Below are positions 39,952 through 48,303 of a stretch of DNA of 64,000 nt, piece after piece. A program made the position numbers and the translations under genes. Within the stretch, counting starts at the first letter, position 1. Every line of letters begins with the position of its first letter. Below the pieces are notes generated by a model that saw only the letters and a program-made list of their open reading frames with translations, had not been told where the DNA came from and searched no databases. Location: assembly GCA_023248635.1 (NCBI GenBank), contig JAHFED010000002.1, positions 146,180 to 210,179 of the forward strand. Direction: 5' to 3'. The DNA is from Myxococcales bacterium. Lineage in GTDB: Bacteria > Myxococcota > UBA727 > VGSZ01.

Positions 39952-42039
39952 TCAAATGGTGTTGAACACAAACGGATAAACAATCGTCACTGCACCCTTG
40001 CCTCTGGGCTTGGGGAAACTCCACTTCTTCACGCGGTCCATCATGCACTTGGTGGCGTCCGTCGACGACAGCGACGACGTGGCAACTTTGACGACGCTCA
40101 CCCCGCCCGACGCCGTCACCGTCCACTCCAGGACGACACGCCCCGCCAGGCCGGCGTTGGTGCGTAGCTGTTTTTCATAACAATATTGAATTTCGCCGAC
40201 GTGAGAATTAATCACACGTTGAATCTCGTCTTTTGAGAGCTCACCGCTTCCCTTGATCTGGCTGAGACGTGGCTGCGTCGTCACCTTGCCCGCCACCTCG
40301 CGAGAGCCTTTGCCCCCCAGCGCGCCGGCGGCGCCGTCGTTGCGAATCAGCGAGTTGATGCCACTGGTCGCCACCCCTCCCGCTGCGCCGCCGATCTGCA
40401 CGCCCGCCGACGGACCCTTGCCGGTCAAGGCGCTGGTCTTGAAGCCGCTGGCATCGCCGGGAACGCGCACGCCTTTGATGTTCGACAGCGCCGCCTTGAG
40501 GTTCTGGTTGCTGGCGGTGTCGTTCACCTTGGGGATGTTGGCCAGCATCGAAGCAAGTCCCGGTTTGGGAGCCTCGACCGGGGGAGCCTCGGGCACGGGA
40601 TCGGTCTTCGCCGTCGGCGTCGTCTTTGGATCCGGCTGCTTCGCGGGCACCGGCTGGGCGACCTTAACCGGCTCCGGCGTGCTCTTTTCGGGGGGCTCCA
40701 CGAAAGAGAGGTCCTTCTCGACGATCTCGGCGAAGCCATCGTCTTCGAGGTCGATGATGTCCTCGCCTTTGCTGCGGTAGCCGTACATCCAAGAGAGGAA
40801 AATGAAGAACCCGAAGAAGGCCACCGACGACGCCAGCGACACCGTCGTCAAACGCCGCTGGGCGTTCACCTGCGCGAGGTCCTCTTTCGACCACAGCAGC
40901 GCGGGCACGCCAGCAAAGCGCACGAACACCCGCTCGGCGCCGACGCGCAGGTTGCAGAATTCCCCGGCGACCAGGGGCGTGGTCGCGCCCGCGCTCGGCA
41001 GCTCGGCCTGCAGCCCTCCGTGGCGCTGCACCTGACCTTCCACCGACTTGGAGAGCAGGACCTCGGCGACGCCGTCTTTGCGCAGTCGCACCAACGGCAG
41101 CGGCTGGACCAGACCGCGCTCTTGGCGCTCCGAAGCACTCCAGCCAGCGCCGAGGACGAAGGTGCCCCCATCGCGGATCACCTGGTGGTCGACGACGTGT
41201 TCGCCGCGGTGGTGCACGATCTCGATCACGGAACTCTGACCCGCGCTGCCCTCGGCGGGCTGCACCAGCCGCCGCACCAATGACCACGAAACATCGCCGT
41301 CGTCGTCGTCGAAGCCTTCATCGTCGCGATCATCGCTGGCGAGCGCGAAGGCCAGCGCTGGTCCCGCCGCCCCGGGGTCGGCCCTCACAGCGGCAGACGG
41401 CGCCGACGGCTTGGGCGCCTGGTCGACGACGGTTTTGTCGTCGTCGCTGGTCTTGCGCGCGTCATCAGCTCGAGCTCGACGACCCACCGGATCGGTCACC
41501 AGCTCCGAGGGCCCCGACAGCGTGTCCCGACTGCCGGCGGCCTGCTGATCAGGCGGCCAGGTGGCTTCCCCCGACGTCGGCAGCAGCGGCTCCGCCGGCA
41601 ACAGGGGCGGCGCGGGCAAAGGCGGTGGCGCAGGGACTGGGGGAGGCGGCGGCTTGGCGAGCAGGGGGAGCGGGGGCCTCGGGAGGCCGGGTGGCGACGT
41701 CGCCGCGGGTGAGGGCGGCGCCGACGGGCGCGGCGCGACGCCCATCAATTTGAGCTTGATGACAAAGACACCCAGGGCGACGTCCTCGCGGGGACCGATG
41801 TAGCGGGGTCCGCTGATCACTTCGCCGTTGACCTTGGTGCCGCCGGGGGCACCAAGATCCTGCACCGCCAGCTTGCCCTCGTGGACGAACACGCCGAGGT
41901 GACGAGCGCCGATCGAGGGGTCGTCGAGGACGACAGCGGAGGAGGCGTCGCTGCCGATGACGAAGCGCTCTCCGCTTACCATCTCGGTACCCTCGAGGCC
42001 CCCATTTTTCATGATGAAGATCTGGACGACCGTGCTCAC
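39952..42039 (-). CDS. FHA - transmembrane - AgmX/PglI (TonB-like) C-terminal protein, GltG-like
   Basis: 695 residues from GTG 42039. Residues 1-100 are an FHA domain (FVIGSDASSAVVLDDPSIGA, then LGVFVHEGKLAVQDLGAPGG and KVNG). A long Pro-rich region follows, then a second FHA-like/beta region at about 240-370. A single membrane helix lies near 398-416 (VSLASSVAFFGFFIFLSWMY), then a Pro/Lys periplasmic linker. The last 90 residues are the AgmX/PglI-type energy-transducing domain: GELSKDEIQRVINSHVGEIQ, YCYEKQLRTNAGLAGRVVLE, then WTVTASGGVSVVKV. Domain order equals GltG of the gliding machinery: it links cytosolic signalling to the periplasm and probably couples to an ExbBD-like motor that is not in this window. 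Confidence 0.9.
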   Translation of the reverse strand: MSTVVQIFIMKNGGLEGTEMVSGERFVIGSDASSAVVLDDPSIGARHLGVFVHEGKLAVQDLGAPGGTKVNGEVISGPRYIGPREDVALGVFVIKLKLMGVAPRPSAPPSPAATSPPGLPRPPLPLLAKPPPPPVPAPPPLPAPPLLPAEPLLPTSGEATWPPDQQAAGSRDTLSGPSELVTDPVGRRARADDARKTSDDDKTVVDQAPKPSAPSAAVRADPGAAGPALAFALASDDRDDEGFDDDDGDVSWSLVRRLVQPAEGSAGQSSVIEIVHHRGEHVVDHQVIRDGGTFVLGAGWSASERQERGLVQPLPLVRLRKDGVAEVLLSKSVEGQVQRHGGLQAELPSAGATTPLVAGEFCNLRVGAERVFVRFAGVPALLWSKEDLAQVNAQRRLTTVSLASSVAFFGFFIFLSWMYGYRSKGEDIIDLEDDGFAEIVEKDLSFVEPPEKSTPEPVKVAQPVPAKQPDPKTTPTAKTDPVPEAPPVEAPKPGLASMLANIPKVNDTASNQNLKAALSNIKGVRVPGDASGFKTSALTGKGPSAGVQIGGAAGGVATSGINSLIRNDGAAGALGGKGSREVAGKVTTQPRLSQIKGSGELSKDEIQRVINSHVGEIQYCYEKQLRTNAGLAGRVVLEWTVTASGGVSVVKVATSSLSSTDATKCMMDRVKKWSFPKPRGKGAVTIVYPFVFNTI

Positions 42040-42064
42040 GCTTCACCCATTCTTGATGTCGGAG

Positions 42065-42424
42065 TCAGCGCACCAGTTCGTCCTCAAGCATCTCGTCGAT
42101 CTCGTCGTGAAAATTGCTCCTTTTCTTTAACAACGAACGAAGCGCGCTCTCGCGTCTCTCAAACAAGTAGATCGCATTGGCCTTGTTGGTTTGACCCTGC
42201 ACCAAACGATCGTCGAATTCGATGCGCGCTGGCCCCTTTCGGGTACCGGTGTCGACGGGCGCATCGGGATCCGCAGGAGGCGGCAGCCCTTCCGTCTTCG
42301 CCGGCGTCGTCTTGGGCGGGACCTTCGCCGTCTTCTTTCCCTTGGCGGCGAGCCCCGGCGCGGAGGCAAACAGCAGCAGCAGCGCCATCGCCCCAGCCAC
42401 ACGTCTCAGAGCATCTCTCTTCAC
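42065..42424 (-). CDS. Small secreted protein of the Glt-like locus
   Basis: 119 residues from a GTG placed directly after the preceding TGA. Signal peptide VAGAMALLLLFASAPGLAA, a Lys/Pro/Thr-rich linker, then a helical end: ARIEFDDRLVQGQTNKANAI, YLFERRESALRSLLKKRSNF, HDEIDEMLEDEL. No family recognised. The ARIEFDDRLVQGQ..K..A.YLF.R segment resembles small periplasmic proteins found next to AgmX/PglI genes in other myxobacteria, from memory only. Likely a partner of the FHA/AgmX protein, 25 nt downstream. Confidence 0.75.
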   Translation of the reverse strand: MKRDALRRVAGAMALLLLFASAPGLAAKGKKTAKVPPKTTPAKTEGLPPPADPDAPVDTGTRKGPARIEFDDRLVQGQTNKANAIYLFERRESALRSLLKKRSNFHDEIDEMLEDELVR

Positions 42425-43597
42425 TCAATCCTCCTCGGTGGCCACGGCGGCGCGCGTTTCGATGGGCGTCTCACCGGGCAGCGGCAACACCAAGGGACCG
42501 CGCACGATGCGACCGCCGGCGCCGACGGCCAGCACTTCGCGCAGGGTCACGAAGTCTTCGGCGGCGTCGGCGGGACGCGGGAGCTCGGCGCCATCGATGG
42601 CCCGCAGCTCGCTCTGCTCTTCGACGAGGCTCAAGCTCCAGAGCCCGTCTTGGAAATGAAAGAGGTTCTCACTCAAGCCGACGGCGAAGACGTCGTTGTC
42701 GCCGCGCGCCCAAATCCCCTGCAGGAACACCGGAGAGGGCGCGGTGAACGGGCAGTTTTGGGGGGAGGCGCCGAGCTCTGCGCAGTCGTCGATCCAGCCG
42801 TCGTCCCGTCGACGCAAGAGCACGCCGTCGGTGGTGGCGGCCCAGATGCCGGCGCGCGTGAAGACATCCGCCAGGGGGCGGTTGGTCTCCGAGGGATCGC
42901 GCGCGAAGCGAAAGCCGTCGTAGTGGTAGACGACGCCGCGCGGACCAACGGTCCAGACGTCGTCGGCGCCGTTGCCCATGACGCTCTTCAAGGGGTCAGC
43001 GATGGGGAAGACGATGTCATCACCGGTGGCCGGGTCGTCGGTGCCGCTGTCGATGAGCAGCTCGTCGACCAGCGGCACGAGCGCTGCGCCATCCCAACGC
43101 AGCACCGTGCCCGCGTCGCCGACGACGAAGGCATCGTCGGCGCTGCGCACCCAGACGCCAAAGAGCGTCACGGTCACCGGCGAGGGGATGAGGGACCAAA
43201 CCCCACCGTCACGCCGCAGCACCACGCCCTGGCCGCCGACCGCCAGCACGGTCTCTCTGCCTTCGCCGTCGACGACGCCAGAGATGGACTCGAGATCTTC
43301 GCTGACGACGGACGTCTCCTGGCGCCACCCTCTTGCATCGTAGGCGAGGACGGCTCCATCGGTGCCAACGGCGTAGGCGGCGGTGATGGCAGCAGCATCG
43401 AAGGCGATGACCGCGACGTCATTGAGCGCGCGAATCTCAGGAAAGGGCCGCGAGACCACGAAGCCCGCTTCGGATGGCGGCGGGGGCGATGGCAGCGCCT
43501 CGAAGGTTTCGCAGGCACACGCTCCGCCGCCGGCGACGACGGCGAAGGAGAGCCGGCCCCAGGCCGCGGCCGCTCGATGGAGAGCTGGAGAACGCAT
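42425..43597 (-). CDS. Secreted BNR/propeller lipoprotein
   Basis: I start at ATG 43597 (390 residues); the frame is open to 43792 through GC-rich intergenic repeats. The start has a secretion signal, LSFAVVAGGGACAC, with Cys residues suited for lipidation. The rest is repeated blades of the form AVG..G.VLR.DG..W: LAVGGQGVVLRRDGGVWSLI, FVVGDAGTVLRWDGAALVPL, WTVGPRGVVYHYDGFRFARD, FAVGLSENLFHFQDGLWSLS, typical of BNR/photosynthesis-stability-factor-like propellers. It is the first gene of the ten-gene locus and abuts the next start. Confidence 0.78.
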   Translation of the reverse strand: MRSPALHRAAAAWGRLSFAVVAGGGACACETFEALPSPPPPSEAGFVVSRPFPEIRALNDVAVIAFDAAAITAAYAVGTDGAVLAYDARGWRQETSVVSEDLESISGVVDGEGRETVLAVGGQGVVLRRDGGVWSLIPSPVTVTLFGVWVRSADDAFVVGDAGTVLRWDGAALVPLVDELLIDSGTDDPATGDDIVFPIADPLKSVMGNGADDVWTVGPRGVVYHYDGFRFARDPSETNRPLADVFTRAGIWAATTDGVLLRRRDDGWIDDCAELGASPQNCPFTAPSPVFLQGIWARGDNDVFAVGLSENLFHFQDGLWSLSLVEEQSELRAIDGAELPRPADAAEDFVTLREVLAVGAGGRIVRGPLVLPLPGETPIETRAAVATEED

Positions 43598-43677
43598 CGA
43601 CCAGCAGCCTACAGCGTCTGGTCCCGGGGGTTCTGATGGGTCCAGTGCCGATGTCTTGCGCCGTGGGCACACCGCGA

Positions 43678-43723
43678 TTGGCCGCCCGGCCTGAGGGCAA
43701 AGAACTTGGCCGCCCGGCCTGAG
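43678..43723. repeat. Direct repeat of an 18-bp palindromic motif in the divergent intergenic region
   Basis: TTGGCCGCCCGGCCTGAG occurs exactly at 43678-43695 and 43706-43723, 28 bp apart. Each holds the GGCCG/CGGCC palindrome. The linker GGGCAAAGAAC makes a 31-nt stretch (43684-43717) that is largely shared with 10797-10830 inside the kinase gene. It lies between the propeller lipoprotein (43597) and the VWA lipoprotein (43807). Further GC-rich palindromes (CCGGCCGGCGGGCC) follow to about 43780. Confidence 0.85.
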
Positions 43724-43806
43724 CATCCTCCGGCCGGCGGGCCAGATGCCCGCGGGGGCGCGGCCGGCGGGGCACGGTGATCCGAAAAGCACGCTAACGT
43801 CGAGCC

Positions 43807-45789
43807 ATGAGACCCCGCGCTTCGTCGACGTCGCCCGCGGCCCTGGTGCTGGGTTTCGTCGTCATCGGCCTTGGAGGCTGCCCCTCGCCAGCCTTGCTCT
43901 ACGATCCCCTCGAGATTCCCTCGCAACCCGACAAGGTGGCCTTCACCGGATCGGTGTGCACCGACAATCCGGCCGAGCGCTCGTTCCCCTTGCGGGTGGT
44001 GTTTCTCGTCGACGCGAGCGCGGAACCACTGACCGGACTCGATGGAGCAGCCAACGCGACCTTGCAGACCCGCCGGGTCGATTCCATCCGCGACGTCGTC
44101 GCCACGCTGCGGGCCCCAGACACTGCTTTTTCCCTCGTGCGCTACGGCGGCGACGCGCTCCTGCAGCCGCCCGGGGGCTTCACAGAAAACGCCAACGACC
44201 TCGTCGAGGCCGCCGGCTCCTTGACCGTCGCTGTGCCCTGCACCGCCGATGGTTGTCGCCGCACCGGGCAGGCGCTCTCCCTCGCCTCGAGCCTCGTCAC
44301 CGGAGATCTGTTCTCCACCGCACGCGGTCCCCGCAGCCGCACGAAATACGTGCTTGTATTCGTGCAAAACGGACCCGCCGACGACGTCGTGCTCGAAGGA
44401 GCCACCACCCCCGAATGCGACGTCGCCTGTGTGTTGCAAAACCGCGTCGCCGATCTGCGCGGGCAGGTCATCGAAGGCGGCGGCGCCGACCTCCAGGTTC
44501 ACACCATCGATCTGGCCACCCTCGACGACGACGCATCCGATCGAGCCTCCGCTCAAGATGAGCTGCAGCGCATGTCCTTTGGCGGCGCCGGCGAGTACCA
44601 GCCCGTGTGTCCCCGCGATGCCGCGGGCACCTTCATCACGGCGGGGTGCGGTCCCCAAAACCTCTCCATCGTCGCCATCGACATCAACAGCGCCCGCAAC
44701 GTGTTCTTGAAGAAGAGCTTCGTCGTGGCCAACCTCAACGCCTTGACCCGACCCGACGGCACCACGGTGCCCGACTCCGACGGCGACGGGCTCGCCGACG
44801 ATGAGGAGCCCGCGTTCGGCACCAGCCCCGCCCTGAGAGACACCGACGGCGACGGCATCGGCGACAAGGTCGAGCTGCTCTTGCAGACCACCGGCATCAA
44901 TCCCCTGGTCAAAGACGATCCCGTCACCTGCGCCTTCCTCGACCCCGAGGTGCGCTTTGTTCAAGACACCGACGGCGACGGGCTGCTCGATTGTGAAGAG
45001 GCCCTGTTGCGCCTCGATCCCACCCTCTTCGACTCCGACAGCGATGGCCTGCCCGATCCCCTCGAAGTGCTCGCCGGCACCAACTTTCTGCAGGACGATG
45101 GCCTCGACGACGACGACTTCGACGGCTCGCCCAACATCGACGAGCTGCGCGCCCACACCGACCCGCGCGCCGCCGACAGCAAGACCCGCAGCCAGCTCGC
45201 CTACCTCTACCGCGAGGTCGACCTCGGGGTGCGCAGCCTGCTCTTTGCCAGCCAGCCCCGCACCATCACCGGCGTCGTCGTCGACGACATCGCTTTCCTG
45301 GCCAACACCGGCAACGGCACACTCTCGTTTCTGCGCAGCGGCAGCCGCACCCTGCTCGCATGGCGCGACGCCGGCGAACCCGAGTTCGGCCCCGCCGTCG
45401 AAGTCATCGAAAGCGGCGTCTACGCCTTGCCCGCAGCCTGCATCGGCTTGCCCGTCAAGTGCGATCGAGAGCTGATCGTCGATGTCACCGCTGCCTTGCT
45501 GCCGCCGGTCTCGCGCGATGAGCTGCTGCGCGTGGCTGCCGCCGAGCGGCAGTGCACCGATTTTCGCGTGCGCAACGTGACCCTGGTCGAGACCATCGCC
45601 GCCGACGGCCTCGGCGAAGGACACAACGACGTGCGCATCTTCTTCGGCCAGGTGCCCCAGGGTGCGATCAACGCTTTCGGAATCTTCCGGGTGGCGCAGT
45701 TCAACTTCACGTTCTTGAAACCCGATTTCAAAGATCCAAACATCTCAGATCAAATCGTCGACGACTTCCGTTTTGTCTTGTTCGAATGA
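43807..45789 (+). CDS. VWA-like lipoprotein with thrombospondin type-3 repeats
   Basis: 660 residues. Lipoprotein signal ALVLGFVVIGLGGC, lipid Cys25. Residues 60-270 look like a von Willebrand A-type fold: LRVVFLVDASAEPLTGLDG with a DxS metal site, VRYGGDA, KYVLVFVQNGPAD. From 320 to 450 there are four thrombospondin type-3 calcium repeats: DSDGDGLADDEE, DTDGDGIGDKVE, DTDGDGLLDCEE and DSDSDGLPDPLE. The C-terminal 200 residues are beta-rich and unassigned. Such proteins are large calcium-stiffened surface proteins. It is divergent from the Glt-like locus and coupled by ATGA to the next lipoprotein. Confidence 0.85.
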   Translation: MRPRASSTSPAALVLGFVVIGLGGCPSPALLYDPLEIPSQPDKVAFTGSVCTDNPAERSFPLRVVFLVDASAEPLTGLDGAANATLQTRRVDSIRDVVATLRAPDTAFSLVRYGGDALLQPPGGFTENANDLVEAAGSLTVAVPCTADGCRRTGQALSLASSLVTGDLFSTARGPRSRTKYVLVFVQNGPADDVVLEGATTPECDVACVLQNRVADLRGQVIEGGGADLQVHTIDLATLDDDASDRASAQDELQRMSFGGAGEYQPVCPRDAAGTFITAGCGPQNLSIVAIDINSARNVFLKKSFVVANLNALTRPDGTTVPDSDGDGLADDEEPAFGTSPALRDTDGDGIGDKVELLLQTTGINPLVKDDPVTCAFLDPEVRFVQDTDGDGLLDCEEALLRLDPTLFDSDSDGLPDPLEVLAGTNFLQDDGLDDDDFDGSPNIDELRAHTDPRAADSKTRSQLAYLYREVDLGVRSLLFASQPRTITGVVVDDIAFLANTGNGTLSFLRSGSRTLLAWRDAGEPEFGPAVEVIESGVYALPAACIGLPVKCDRELIVDVTAALLPPVSRDELLRVAAAERQCTDFRVRNVTLVETIAADGLGEGHNDVRIFFGQVPQGAINAFGIFRVAQFNFTFLKPDFKDPNISDQIVDDFRFVLFE

Positions 45790-46346
45790 AGAAAATGCAC
45801 GATTTTATTTGTTTTTTTTCGACTCTGAGGAAACTGGGCGTCGTGGCCTTGATCGGAGCTGCCATGGCCGCGTGCAATTTCGGATCGGAAGGGGCTTTCA
45901 TCGGCGCGCGCCTGCTCGACACGTGCGACCTCGAAATTCCAGTGTGCAACACCACCGCCGGCTGCAAGCTCACCGAGGAGGAAAGCTATTTGGAGCGCGA
46001 TCTGCCGGGGCAAGCGCAGCTCATCGTGCCCACCGAAGGCGCGGCCACCATCCGGGTCTCCATCTATTGGCGGGAGCAACTGGGCCCAGGTGCCGACACC
46101 GAGATCATCTGGCACGAGCCAGCCTGCGTCGATAATTTCCGCTTCGAATCCCAAGGACGAGACATCTTTGCCGACTCCAATAAGCAGGGGATCTTCATTC
46201 AAGAACAGAAAGTTTTTCGCGCCGGCGAACACCTGATCGAGTTGCGCAGCGATGCCACCGCCAAAATTCTCCTGCGCACCGACGTGCTGAGCGACTCCGA
46301 GCTCGAGCAGGAAAAGGCCCAGGGCGAGCTGCCCTTCGGCCTGTAG
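45786..46346 (+). CDS. Lipoprotein paired with the VWA protein
   Basis: The true start is ATG 45786, overlapping the VWA gene stop (ATGA); the open frame before it is a shadow. The 186-residue product has a lipoprotein signal (LGVVALIGAAMAAC, lipid Cys30), several Cys (LDTCDLEIPVCNTTAGCKL) and a beta-rich body with WREQLGPGADTEIIWHEPA. No family recognised. The translational coupling suggests it works with the VWA/TSP3 lipoprotein, perhaps as its outer-membrane partner (inference). Base composition is slightly lower in GC at the start, with AT-rich codons around 45800-45830. Confidence 0.8.
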   Translation: MKKMHDFICFFSTLRKLGVVALIGAAMAACNFGSEGAFIGARLLDTCDLEIPVCNTTAGCKLTEEESYLERDLPGQAQLIVPTEGAATIRVSIYWREQLGPGADTEIIWHEPACVDNFRFESQGRDIFADSNKQGIFIQEQKVFRAGEHLIELRSDATAKILLRTDVLSDSELEQEKAQGELPFGL

Positions 46347-46534
46347 CCAGACGCAGAAGAGCCGTGGTGCTGAGTGGCGATTGGCGGCCCTGAGCCTGCC
46401 CCCAGACGGAGCAGGCGCGCGATCCGATGTGGTGCACCACCCCGGCGCAGAGAAGTTTTTCTCCCTTAATTTCAAACCCTTAGAAGCTGGCACGAAGCCG
46501 GCAGTCACTCCTGGCAGCAACCCAGGAGGCTCTC

Positions 46535-47467
46535 ATGTTGGTGAAGTTCTACGGCGTTCGAGGTTCCATCGCTTGTGCTGGCGAGGAGAACCAGCGCTAC
46601 GGCGGCAACACCTCCTGCGTGCAGGTCGTCGTCGGGGGCGAGACTTTGATCTTCGACGCCGGCACGGGGCTGCGCAAGCTCGGCGGCGACCTCATCAAGG
46701 CCCACGGTCCCACCAACGTCAACGCGCACCTCTTCCTCTCGCACCTGCACTGGGACCACATCCAGGGCTTCCCCTTCTTCGGGCCGGCCTTCATCCCGCA
46801 GACGCGCTTGAAGGTCTGGGGCGTGTTGCCCAAGGTCGTCGCTGACGACGTCGCCGTCGAACAGGGACATCCCGCCACCGTCGAATTCTCTCCCGCCGAT
46901 CTGGCGCTGCCCGATCCCAGAGACGGCGTGCGCGCGTCCCTGGCGAGCCAGATGAAAGCCCCGAATTTTCCGGTCGGCCTCGACGCCATGAGAGCGGACC
47001 TGAAGTTCTTCGACGTCCCCGAAGGCGAACGCATCGAGCTCTCGCCCTTCGTCACCGTGCGGCACAGCAGCGTCGATCATCCCAACGGCTGCGTGGCCTG
47101 GCGGGTCGACGGCGGCGGCCACAGCGTCGTCTACGCCACCGATCTTGAGCTGGCCGAAGGGGCCCGCGGCGCCGTCTTTGATGGACTGGTCGAGCTGGCC
47201 AGCAACGCCGACCTGTTGATCTTCGACGCCATGTACACACCCGAGGAATACGTCGGCGGCCCCAAAGGCGGCTCACGCAAAGGTTGGGGACACTCCACCT
47301 TCGAGATGGGCGCCGCCGTCGCCGAAGCCGCCAGGGTGAAAAAGCTCGCGCTCTTTCACCACGACCCCGCCCACGACGACACCTTCATGGATGGGCTCGC
47401 CGACCGCGCTCAGGCTCGTTTGTCGTCGACCTTCGTCGCCCGCGAGGGTCTCGAGCTCACGCTGTGA
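46535..47467 (+). CDS. MBL-fold metallohydrolase
   Basis: 310 residues; ATG after an AGGAGG at 46526-46531. It starts MLVKFYGVRGSIACAG, then NTSCVQVVVGGETLIFDAGT and the zinc motif FLSHLHWDHIQGFPFF (HxHxDH) near residues 70-76. A downstream His/Asp set is VRHSSVDHPNGCVAWRV, VVYATDLE and GWGHSTFEMGAAVA, then LALFHHDPAHDD. This matches the PhnP/RNase-Z-like or cyclic-nucleotide phosphodiesterase-like MBL group (VRGSxPxxG..NTSC). All ligands are present. Substrate unknown. It converges with an envelope protein gene. Confidence 0.9.
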   Translation: MLVKFYGVRGSIACAGEENQRYGGNTSCVQVVVGGETLIFDAGTGLRKLGGDLIKAHGPTNVNAHLFLSHLHWDHIQGFPFFGPAFIPQTRLKVWGVLPKVVADDVAVEQGHPATVEFSPADLALPDPRDGVRASLASQMKAPNFPVGLDAMRADLKFFDVPEGERIELSPFVTVRHSSVDHPNGCVAWRVDGGGHSVVYATDLELAEGARGAVFDGLVELASNADLLIFDAMYTPEEYVGGPKGGSRKGWGHSTFEMGAAVAEAARVKKLALFHHDPAHDDTFMDGLADRAQARLSSTFVAREGLELTL

Positions 47468-47490
47468 CCCCTGACCAAGTTGGCTGTGAC

Positions 47491-48303
47491 CTACTCGGTG
47501 GCCGCATCGATGATCACCAAGGTCAAGCCCACGGCCAAGCCGCTGAGCCCACCCACCCCCAGACCGACGTCGGTGTTCGAAACGACGCCGTTGTTCGCCG
47601 CGTTGATCACGGCAGCGGCGGTGACGCCTGCCCCGAAGCCGGCGAGCCCAAAGCCGGTGATGCCCGACGCACCAAAGGTCGACGACGACGATGCCACCTC
47701 TTCGGGCTTCTTGGCGCCGCCGAGCTTCTTGGCCTTCATGGCGGTGGCCGCCGCCGACATGCTGCCGTCGGTGTAGTTCTCGATGGTCCAAGCCAAGAGC
47801 GCGTCGGCGAGGGTGTCGAGCATGGTGAGCATCATCGAGCGATCGGCGCTCTTGCCGAGGCGGCGGGCGAAGGCGACCTCGGTGACCCCCTCTTTGACGT
47901 TGAAGACCTTGACCTGCAGGTCGACGACGCCGGCGACCTGCGTGACGCGGCCGAGCACGATGCGGTCGACCTGCATGTAGTTCTCGATGCGGGCGAGGTC
48001 GGCGTCGTCGGTGGAGCCCATGAGCTGGGCCATGGCGGCGTTGTCGATGCTGGCCCGGGCCTCGGCCATCGAGCGCACCTCAAGCTTGTCCTTCAAGCGG
48101 CCAAAGCGGGTGGCCAGCACATCGCGCGCGGCTTCTTTCTCCAGCGGCACGCCCTCGCCGACGACGACGTCAGCGACGAGGAACACTGGCTTCTTCTCGG
48201 GTTGCGTCTGAGCGGCTGCGGCCTGGGCGCCGAGCAGCAGGCTCAGGGAGAGACCGAGGAACAGGCGGCGAGGTCTCCGCACTCTTTGGCATCGATGCGA
48301 CAT
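47491..48303 (-). CDS. Secreted protein with C-terminal hydrophobic region
   Basis: ATG 48303 is preceded by GGAGA, giving 270 residues. A basic head and signal peptide (RLFLGLSLSLLLGAQAAAAQ), then an alpha/beta domain: PVFLVADVVVGEGVPLEKEA, ADLARIENYMQVDRIVLGRV, TQVAGVVDLQVKVFNVKEG. This layout (sum of parameters, membership in a reported set) recalls TolB/CsgG-like or DUF-type integrators of myxobacteria. Gly/Ala-rich segments at the C-terminus (ITGFGLAGFGAGVTAAAVIN) could form two membrane passes. The start overlaps the preceding gene by 61 nt. Confidence 0.7.
   Translation of the reverse strand: MSHRCQRVRRPRRLFLGLSLSLLLGAQAAAAQTQPEKKPVFLVADVVVGEGVPLEKEAARDVLATRFGRLKDKLEVRSMAEARASIDNAAMAQLMGSTDDADLARIENYMQVDRIVLGRVTQVAGVVDLQVKVFNVKEGVTEVAFARRLGKSADRSMMLTMLDTLADALLAWTIENYTDGSMSAAATAMKAKKLGGAKKPEEVASSSSTFGASGITGFGLAGFGAGVTAAAVINAANNGVVSNTDVGLGVGGLSGLAVGLTLVIIDAATE

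Noticed and set aside
43609..45624. 671-codon minus-strand ORF
   Set aside because: Antisense of the VWA/TSP3 gene; no signal peptide or domain, while the plus-strand frame has clear TSP3 repeats.
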